Source of the DNA: Arthrobacter sp. 9V
GTDB taxonomy: Bacteria; Actinomycetota; Actinomycetes; Actinomycetales; Micrococcaceae
Reading direction: 5' to 3'
DNA length: 58,121 nucleotides
Assembly: GCF_902506065.1 (NCBI RefSeq)
Contig: NZ_LR733048.1
Location: 1-58,121, forward strand
Under the pieces are notes generated by a model. The model had not been told where the DNA came from and ran no database searches. It was given only the letters and a program-made list of their open reading frames with translations. The translations under genes were made by a program, and so were the position numbers. Shown one piece after another: positions 52,147 to 58,121 of the stretch (position 1 is the first letter of the stretch; every line of letters begins with the position of its first letter).

Positions 52147-54462
52147 GTGTCGTTTTGGCTTCAAGTAAGCAAACGAGAGAATTCCTGGTGGTGGCTAGTA
52201 CCTCTCGTCGTTTTCTCTTCGCTGTCTGGTTCGGCAGCTCTGCTCCAATGGCCCACACCGGTCCTAGTGCTCTGTGTGGTTCTGACCGCTGCAGTACCCT
52301 TGGTCGTTACTGCGGCCAAGCAACGGGCCAAACAAATTGATGATTCCACAAGCGCTAAAAAGAACTCCATGCGCACGGCTCATTCGAAGTCCGGGGAAGC
52401 ACCCCTAGCCAAGGATGTAGCCCTCGAGGATTGGGGTGTGCATCCTTCTCTCATAAACCTTCCATACCTCAAAAGGGATCGTGAGGGTGAGATCCTGGAG
52501 GCCGTCGAAGGCAACCAGCCGGTACTAGTCGTTGGTCCATCAATGGCCGGGAAAACCCGTATGGCGGTGAAGCTGGTACAGGAGTGCTATCCCGACCGGC
52601 AGGTGGTTATGCCTGACGTACCCGACGGCCTGGCCACACTGATGGCAGCCGGTGATGTTCCGCAATATACGATTGTCTGGCTGGATGACCTGGATCGCTA
52701 CATAGCAGATCCCAAGCACCTCAAGGCTCGCTGGCTGGATGAGCTGAGCGAGGCTGGCAACTTAATTGTTGCCACGATGAGAGCAAGCCAGTACGAGGCT
52801 TTTCAGCCCTCTGAGGCAATGCCCAAGACCCAGTGGGAAACTCTCAGAAAGTTCCAAAAGGTACATCTAATCAACGAGAGCCAAGAACAGGCCCGTCTTG
52901 CGTCTCGGGTGGCGGACCCACAGCTTCGACACGGGATCATCGAATATGGATTAGGGACATACGTCGGCGGCGGGTACATAGCCCGAGAAAGATTCCTCGG
53001 AGGAAAATCCACCAATCCGATCGGGGTCGCACTGATCAGCACAGCGATTGATTGGCAGCGGACGGGCATCGCCGAAACGATTCCTCATGACGTCCTGATA
53101 GCCGCCCTTCCTGGATACGTTGGCGCTGACAACTCTCAGCTAAACGAGGAAGCTCTATCCGGCGCCATTGCATGGGCAAGCGACACCAGGCCTCTTGGCG
53201 GAAGGGCAGGTCTCCCCATGAAAGATGACGACTCGTGGCGTCCTTTTGACTTCTTGGTTGATGAAGTAGCAGCAGCCGGTGACCCGATTCCCGGGCACTT
53301 GTGGCAACTCGTCGTAAAGCACGACGCTCCTCCTGCCCGCCTGAACTTTGCAGGCCTGTCTGCCCACTTCAATGGCCAGGCCGATATCGCAGACAAACTG
53401 TTCCAACGGGCAGCATTGGCAGGCGACCCCGACGGCATGGCCAACTGGGCCAAGACATTGGATCTCCAAGACCGTTTCGAGGAGGCATTGGAGTACTACC
53501 GTCAGGCAGCCATTGCCGGCAGTAGCCACGGCATGACGGGGGTCGGCATCGCGCTCATGGCCGAAGGAAATTACGACGAAGCAGGGACCTACCTGCGGAA
53601 GGCTGCCGAGCACGGAAATCCTGATGGGATGGCGAATCTAGGTACCTTGTTCTTGAGGCAGGGGAACGTGACTGAAGCCACCGAGTGGTATCGACGAGCA
53701 TCAGCGGCGGGCAGCGCGTATGGCATGGCAAATTACGGCGCCGAGTTGGCAAAAGTTGGTCGGGACGAGGAAGCCGAGGTTCTGTTCAGGCGAGCAGCGG
53801 CAAGGAACAGCGCGGGGGGCCTCTATGAACTGTCGGAGGTCTACGCAAAGCAGGGTGACGAGGGACAGTCAGAACTGCTCACGCGTCGTGCCGTGGCGGG
53901 CGGCAATCCCAGCGCTATGCACAAGCTGGCAGGAATCATGCTCCAAAAGGGCAACGTTCATGAGGCTGAAAAACTGTACAGAAGGGCCGCAGAGAGGGGC
54001 CCTGGATACCAAGCGAATCTTGGCAGGTTTCTAGCGGAACAAGGACGAACTGCGGAAGCAGAATCCGTGTTAGAGCGGGCCGCAGAACTGGGGGAACCCT
54101 TTGCCCATCACTGCTTGGGAGTAATTGCAGCCGGCAAGGGTGAACGGGGCCAAGCCATGGAACACTACCGCACAGCCATCGGGCACGGCTCGATTCCGGG
54201 TGGTTTGATTCAGACCAAGGTCAATCTCGCGCAGCTCCTGCTCATGACAGGCGCGGATAACGATGAAAAAGAGGCCGAACAGCTGTGCCGGGATGCAGTA
54301 GCCGACGGGAGCGGCCAGGGGATGGTCTTGCTGTCGCTCTTCCATAAACATCGTGGTGAAGACACGGAAGCCCAGTTGCTGATCGAACGGGCGAAGTCAG
54401 CAGATGACGCCGAAGCTGCAGTTGCCCTCTACGAATTTCTCAATACCTCACCTCCTGAGTGA
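52147..54462 (+). CDS. Membrane-anchored P-loop NTPase with Sel1/TPR repeats, 771 aa
   Basis: Starts at GTG 52147 behind AGGAAAG. Two adjacent hydrophobic segments (residues ~15-57) anchor the N-terminus. Residues ~120-330 hold an NTPase with Walker A VVGPSMAGKTRMAV and Walker B YTIVWLDDLDRYI. From ~390 to the end there are about ten Sel1/TPR-like repeats (A..L...AA..G...GM..LG). NTPase plus repeat sensor is the plan of STAND immune proteins, but the family match was not checked. Alternative: a signalling scaffold. Confidence 0.7.
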   Translation: MSFWLQVSKRENSWWWLVPLVVFSSLSGSAALLQWPTPVLVLCVVLTAAVPLVVTAAKQRAKQIDDSTSAKKNSMRTAHSKSGEAPLAKDVALEDWGVHPSLINLPYLKRDREGEILEAVEGNQPVLVVGPSMAGKTRMAVKLVQECYPDRQVVMPDVPDGLATLMAAGDVPQYTIVWLDDLDRYIADPKHLKARWLDELSEAGNLIVATMRASQYEAFQPSEAMPKTQWETLRKFQKVHLINESQEQARLASRVADPQLRHGIIEYGLGTYVGGGYIARERFLGGKSTNPIGVALISTAIDWQRTGIAETIPHDVLIAALPGYVGADNSQLNEEALSGAIAWASDTRPLGGRAGLPMKDDDSWRPFDFLVDEVAAAGDPIPGHLWQLVVKHDAPPARLNFAGLSAHFNGQADIADKLFQRAALAGDPDGMANWAKTLDLQDRFEEALEYYRQAAIAGSSHGMTGVGIALMAEGNYDEAGTYLRKAAEHGNPDGMANLGTLFLRQGNVTEATEWYRRASAAGSAYGMANYGAELAKVGRDEEAEVLFRRAAARNSAGGLYELSEVYAKQGDEGQSELLTRRAVAGGNPSAMHKLAGIMLQKGNVHEAEKLYRRAAERGPGYQANLGRFLAEQGRTAEAESVLERAAELGEPFAHHCLGVIAAGKGERGQAMEHYRTAIGHGSIPGGLIQTKVNLAQLLLMTGADNDEKEAEQLCRDAVADGSGQGMVLLSLFHKHRGEDTEAQLLIERAKSADDAEAAVALYEFLNTSPPE

Positions 54463-54649
54463 TCAAGTTCTGGACCAAGATTCATCTGGAGGTGGACCTA
54501 TTCGTTCCGCCCGGGCGCTCTTCGATCACTAGCCCGTAGCATCACCGCACTGCGGTTAGCTGAGTCGACATCTCGAGCTTTCGCGGCAGGCCGCGCAGTT
54601 GCGCTTACTATTTTTAGTTTGCAGTCGTGCGCGGCCTCCCGGTTGATCC

Positions 54650-54770
54650 CAACAGCACGCGGTCAATGTCCATCCAGGAAGCATCTGCTGCTTTCGTAGC
54701 TGCGACCGTCCGGTCGAGACGATGTAAGGCATGACGCTGTTCCCGAGCCGCCACCACAGGTGATTACTTG
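54650..54770 (-). pseudogene. Remnant of an HTH gene (copy of 34221-34748 end)
   Basis: The minus strand reads VAAREQRHALHRLDRTVAATKAADASWMDIDRV, matching AAAREHRQAGHRLDKTVAAAKAAGASWTEIGR of the 175-aa protein. The frame then breaks. It marks a second, decayed copy of that gene and hence past duplication or plasmid fusion. Confidence 0.7.
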
Positions 54771-54784
54771 AATCCATCAGCCAT

Positions 54785-55657
54785 TTAAGCCTTGGCATCA
54801 ATGAAGGTGGGAAATCCTGTTTCATCCGAGGGATAGGCCAGGATGCGCGATCCCTTCTCCTTCGACCAATCAAACTCGGGGTGGGCATTCGCACGCCCTT
54901 TTTCTCTCATCTCCTTCAGCGTTTCCAATTCCCACTCTAGGAGCGTGACCGTTGACGAGAACACCACGAAGACCTGTTCGTTCTTAAGCTTGAAGCCACC
55001 CAAGAACGAGAAGATGCCTACCTCTCCGACGAGGCTGCTGAGGTCCATCTCGCCCATGCCCGGATCAACAAAGTAGCCCCGAACCTCCACTGCCCGGCCG
55101 TCCGAGGGTGCCGGAATCCATTCGACGTCTCCAAGATCTTTTTTCCCAGCGGGTCCGGGCATTAGATCGTCACCAGGGATGATCAACCTGAAACCCTCGG
55201 TCCATCCTTCCGGCGACGATTCGGGACGAGTCCACTGATGCAGAATCCGACCGCTGTCCTTGTCGTCTTCATCGCTAAGGGTGACGATGGCGAAATCAGG
55301 CCTGTTGACTTCGTCCTGAGTCATCCCTATTAGTTGGTACCTGAAGTCACCGGATTCATGAAGACTGATCTTGTGAAGGGATGCGCTGCTCCGAATCGCA
55401 ATATAGACATCACTGGCATTTCGGCCCGCAAATACTCTCCAGACCGAAGACCTGGCTGTCGGATCTCCCACACAGAAACGGAAGGGTGTCTTGCCGCTGG
55501 CGGACGACAGAACGTGCGCGAATAAGAACCTGCCGTCTTCGCGGAGCTGAAGCCCTGCCTGGTGCTTGCCAGCCCCTGAGTTTATTACTGCTGTTACTTT
55601 GGGCACCTGCTGCACGATCTGCTGCAGTTCTAAGGCCTGATGAGATGGAGATGACAC
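54785..55657 (-). CDS. Hypothetical protein, 290 aa
   Basis: Soluble, beta-rich protein starting at ATG 55657. No family was recognised with confidence. It contains LSDEDDKDSGR and a later FLGGFKLKNEQVFVVFSS segment. It is next to the membrane NTPase-Sel1 gene (convergent), so it may belong to the same accessory group. Function unknown. Confidence 0.55.
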   Translation of the reverse strand: MSSPSHQALELQQIVQQVPKVTAVINSGAGKHQAGLQLREDGRFLFAHVLSSASGKTPFRFCVGDPTARSSVWRVFAGRNASDVYIAIRSSASLHKISLHESGDFRYQLIGMTQDEVNRPDFAIVTLSDEDDKDSGRILHQWTRPESSPEGWTEGFRLIIPGDDLMPGPAGKKDLGDVEWIPAPSDGRAVEVRGYFVDPGMGEMDLSSLVGEVGIFSFLGGFKLKNEQVFVVFSSTVTLLEWELETLKEMREKGRANAHPEFDWSKEKGSRILAYPSDETGFPTFIDAKA

Positions 55658-56049
55658 TTCCTCAGCCTAATTCAAGAGGGTCCGGCTTTGCTTTCTCCTG
55701 TGGTCATGTTGCGGTTGTGAGGAAAGCTATACCGTCCCCCTATCTAGCCTGGCTCACCAGTCCTCTGCCGATCATGCATTAAGGCGCCATTTCTAGAACA
55801 ACTCCGATTAACACTTGGGCAATGCCCTTTCGGAGAACGGCATTCGGCCTGGTCCCCATTTCTGTTACGGTGCCGAGGCGGGCGGACACGTACTAAGTAA
55901 GGGCTAGTGGCGGCCACTCTCACGGACAGCTGAGTGCTGGAGTCTGTACAAGGTGGCCGGCTCCAACCCGCCAGCCGCGCGGCTTCTGCAGCGGCGCGAC
56001 CCCTCTCGCGCTCTTGCTCTACAGATCGAGAGCTTGTAGGCAATCACCT
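55658..56049. other. Intergenic region
   Basis: About 390 bases with no supported gene; sequence looks degraded. Confidence 0.35.
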
Positions 56050-56470
56050 CAGGATCCACCAATGGCCGGACCTAATCTGGTGTCATTGGCTTTGACTGCA
56101 GCGATGCCCCCATAGCGTTCGGTAATCAGGTCGCGTTCATAGGCAGCGACGCGACCAGCATATTCAGCATCAACCGGCCGGCGGTGGTTGCCGAATTGAT
56201 CCCATCAGAGATCGAGCGGAGCTCCACTCCCCTGCCGCGAAGAAGAGTAACCGTGTTCAACACACCTGTTAGCGAACTCCCAGACGATCCACGCGCCACA
56301 CAACCAAAATGTCCCCGCCTCCGCAACTCCAGAAGCCTCTTGATCATTGACGCTCGGCCGCTACCCCGGCTAGCGGACATGACATCCCGTTTCTGCAAGC
56401 CAACAATCAAGAGTGTGCGTCCAGCTGCCGTTGCGCTTCCTGAGCAAGTGTGCTGACCCTTGCTTACCAA
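56050..56470 (-). pseudogene. Frameshifted serine resolvase pseudogene
   Basis: The minus strand reads GRGVELRSISDGINSATTAGRLMLNMLVASL, then after a frameshift ERDLITERYGGIAAVKANDTRLGP. Both parts match the middle of Tn3/IS607-like serine resolvases (RG..FRSI.DGIDT.T..GRLMLN.LASLAEYERDLI.ER...G). The N-terminal catalytic part upstream is degraded. Not functional. Confidence 0.75.
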
Positions 56471-56908
56471 AGTAGCTTCATCGAGCCATCTGCCTCATGC
56501 GCCTATCCATCGGCTGTCCTAAGACGATGCACGACGAGACGAGTTGGCGAGACATTTAGAATCGGATATGACCGGTCCGAATCGGCGTTCCGTCAAGGCG
56601 AATGTCAGCGTCTCGTTAACCTTTACCTTTTGTAGACAACGAACTGCGGGCCTGCACCGACCTGAAATCCCCCCCGAAGGGCGTGAGCCACTTCGCATGC
56701 AGAAAGTAACGCCCACGACACAGATCGCGATGCGGTCCCCCTCTTTTCAAGATATTCAGGTTCAGGCGCCTGACTTCATGTGCAGCCGGACTTCAATTGT
56801 CGACATCCGACTCCCGGCCGTGCGGGACCGGCGGTGGCCTACGGACAATCGAGCATCCTTTGGTCGGTAGTGAACGCTATCGAAGTGATACTAAACAGCT
56901 AGCGTTCT
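56471..56908. other. Intergenic region
   Basis: About 440 bases between the resolvase relic and the parB-like gene. No gene or clear motif seen. Confidence 0.35.
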
Positions 56909-57229
56909 CTACTCATAGCTGTCTCGCACCTGCTCAAGTCCAATCCGCAGAGCTCTCAGCGCCATCGGGTGCTTCTTCCGCCCCTCCAGGGTTGCCACCA
57001 TTGACAGGAGCTCCACAAGATCCAGGTCATTGTCGAATCGGAGCAGCATCGTTTTCGGGCGCTCCTTATCCCGTATATCACTAAGCTCAGGTGTGAAACT
57101 CGGTCGAACAGGCGTGATGCGTTGGTCTCTGGCGACCGGCGCTGCCAGAAGAGGTTCAGCTGCGTTGCCAAACGCTTCTATCGCTTCCTCCCGCGCTTTC
57201 TCCGAAGCGGAACGTTTTTTGAGCGCCAT
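56909..57229 (-). CDS. Small ParB-like centromere-binding protein, 106 aa
   Basis: Downstream partner of ParA. Its ATG (57229) overlaps the ParA stop as TAATG, so both are co-translated; the frame open to 57289 is ignored for that reason. It starts MALKKRSASEKAREEAIEAF. The C-terminal part (RPKTMLLRFDNDLDLVELLSMVATLEGRKKHPMALRALRIGLE) fits a ribbon-helix-helix-like DNA-binding region. It should bind the TATCAAA repeats at 57887-58091. Confidence 0.7.
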   Translation of the reverse strand: MALKKRSASEKAREEAIEAFGNAAEPLLAAPVARDQRITPVRPSFTPELSDIRDKERPKTMLLRFDNDLDLVELLSMVATLEGRKKHPMALRALRIGLEQVRDSYE

Positions 57230-57870
57230 TAGCCGATCAACTCCTCTACTAAACCGCGGATCTCTCGCGCAGCTTTGGGATTCTTCCATTCCACGACACC
57301 TAACCCCTCACCTACTACGTCGCGATAGGCCTTACGCTCGTACAGAACAGTCTGGAGTGGCTCGATGCTTGGGTAATCGGCAAGATACTCTCTTGCGTCA
57401 GCGCTCTCTGACTCAAAGGCATTTGTTGATACACGCGTCAGGGCTCCCCGAACACGTAGGGATGGATTGAAGTCGCGTGCTGTTTCGATTAGTCGGTCAA
57501 CCGTCACCAGTGTGTCTAAGTCAAACTGACTGGACTGAGTCAAAATCAACAGCTGGTGCGCAGCCGTCATGGCTGTACGCATTTCTTTGCTATCTTTACC
57601 TGCGACATCGACTAAAACGATGTCGTAACTCGTGTCGAGCTCTCGCAACGTCTCGTGGAGACTGCCCAGCTTTTCGACGACAAAGATGCGAGGTTCGTGA
57701 CCGGCCTCCTCGCGGTCAACGGCCCAGCGGGCGGTAGACCGCTGGCGGTCTCCGTCCACTACCGCTACACGCATCCCGCGTTTCGCGAGCTCCACGGCCA
57801 TGTTAGTGACGACTGTGGACTTACCCACCCCGCCCTTTTCGCTTCCTACGACAATGATCATGACTTCCAC
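57229..57870 (-). CDS. parA: ParA-family partition ATPase, 213 aa
   Basis: Plasmid partition motor, type Ib by its short length and lack of an N-terminal HTH. The deviant Walker A EKGGVGKST holds Lys12 and Lys17; Walker A' is VLVDVAGKD. It is first in a two-gene operon with the small partner, transcribed leftward from the repeat-rich centromere. This ensures plasmid inheritance. Confidence 0.9.
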   Translation of the reverse strand: MEVMIIVVGSEKGGVGKSTVVTNMAVELAKRGMRVAVVDGDRQRSTARWAVDREEAGHEPRIFVVEKLGSLHETLRELDTSYDIVLVDVAGKDSKEMRTAMTAAHQLLILTQSSQFDLDTLVTVDRLIETARDFNPSLRVRGALTRVSTNAFESESADAREYLADYPSIEPLQTVLYERKAYRDVVGEGLGVVEWKNPKAAREIRGLVEELIG

Positions 57871-57886
57871 GCTAGCTGAGAGGAGC

Positions 57887-58091
57887 TATCAAACCAGTAC
57901 TGACACGCTAGTGGTTTGATATTACTTCCAAAGTGATATCAAAGCACTATCAAAGCCGAATAGTTCAGCGCTCCTCCGATGGGCCCCACACCACGGAAAC
58001 AAGAGGAAGGACGGTATCAAACCAGTACCGCCGCGATAGCATTTTGATATCACTTTCGAGGTGGTATCAAATCGCTATCAGATCGAGATCC
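57887..58091. repeat. Partition centromere (parC-like) of TATCAAA repeats
   Basis: Seven exact TATCAAA heptamers plus one with a final G. Direct copies at 57887, 57937, 57948, 58015 and 58075; inverted TTTGATA at 57915 and 58043; degenerate copy 58086. Two clusters each follow direct-inverted-direct-direct order with the same 28- and 11-base spacings. Placed upstream of parA it is both centromere and likely operator. Confidence 0.85.
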
Positions 58092-58121
58092 CGGAACCTC
58101 CTCCCGTTGCCACCCACCTGC

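Noticed and set aside
56544..56870. 108-codon plus-strand frame
   Set aside because: No ribosome site, poor coding character and no domain; located in degraded DNA beside a resolvase pseudogene.

Overview
The window is high-GC actinobacterial DNA, most likely from a plasmid of an Arthrobacter-like member of the Micrococcaceae. The plasmid call rests on a ParA/small centromere-binding-protein cassette with a repeat-rich centromere at the right end, a serine resolvase, many short orphan genes, IS and resolvase debris, and a plasmid-type umuDC operon. The genus is inferred from gene content and codon style. No replication initiator, conjugation gene, rRNA or tRNA was found.

Layout. 1-3.3 kb: small hypothetical plasmid genes separated by perfect hairpins. 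3.3-5.4 kb: an ATP-dependent DNA ligase and an SOS-controlled umuD-umuC operon. umuC is split: its first ~154 codons end near 5443 and the remaining ~282 codons start near 31101. The 25.7 kb between them (about 5444-31100) is read here as an integrated mobile element. Its right end carries a three-gene recombination module (catalytically complete tyrosine recombinase, small HTH protein, zinc-ribbon recombinase lacking the catalytic tyrosine). Its cargo is a large catabolic island of three forward transcription units plus two IclR regulators, with a shared operator-like motif at three promoters.

The cargo: unit 1 is a ribose-type ABC importer, a GH88 unsaturated uronyl hydrolase, an MHS-type permease, a HAD phosphatase, a KDPG-aldolase-family protein and a KDG-kinase-family protein (uronate to pyruvate plus glyceraldehyde 3-phosphate). 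Unit 2 is a CoA-transferase, an enoyl-CoA hydratase, an iron alcohol dehydrogenase, an aldehyde dehydrogenase and a HAD phosphatase. Unit 3 is two Gfo/Idh/MocA oxidoreductases and a second sugar-binding lipoprotein that shares a 269-bp identical block with the first. Together they look like uptake and full breakdown of a uronic-acid-containing compound; the true substrate cannot be read from sequence.

31.1-35.4 kb: the umuC 3' part, its DUF6504 companion and small plasmid genes, one with helicase-associated repeats. 35.7-41.5 kb: a complete type I restriction-modification operon (hsdM-hsdS-hsdR). 41.9-55.7 kb: an accessory region with a resolvase, membrane proteins, two members of an unrecognised paralogous family, a secreted beta-propeller/FG-GAP protein with 150-bp tandem repeats, a lipoprotein, a KAP P-loop NTPase and a membrane-anchored NTPase with Sel1/TPR repeats. 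The two NTPases beside the restriction system suggest a defence island. 55.7-58.1 kb: a decayed resolvase, parAB and a parC-like repeat centromere.
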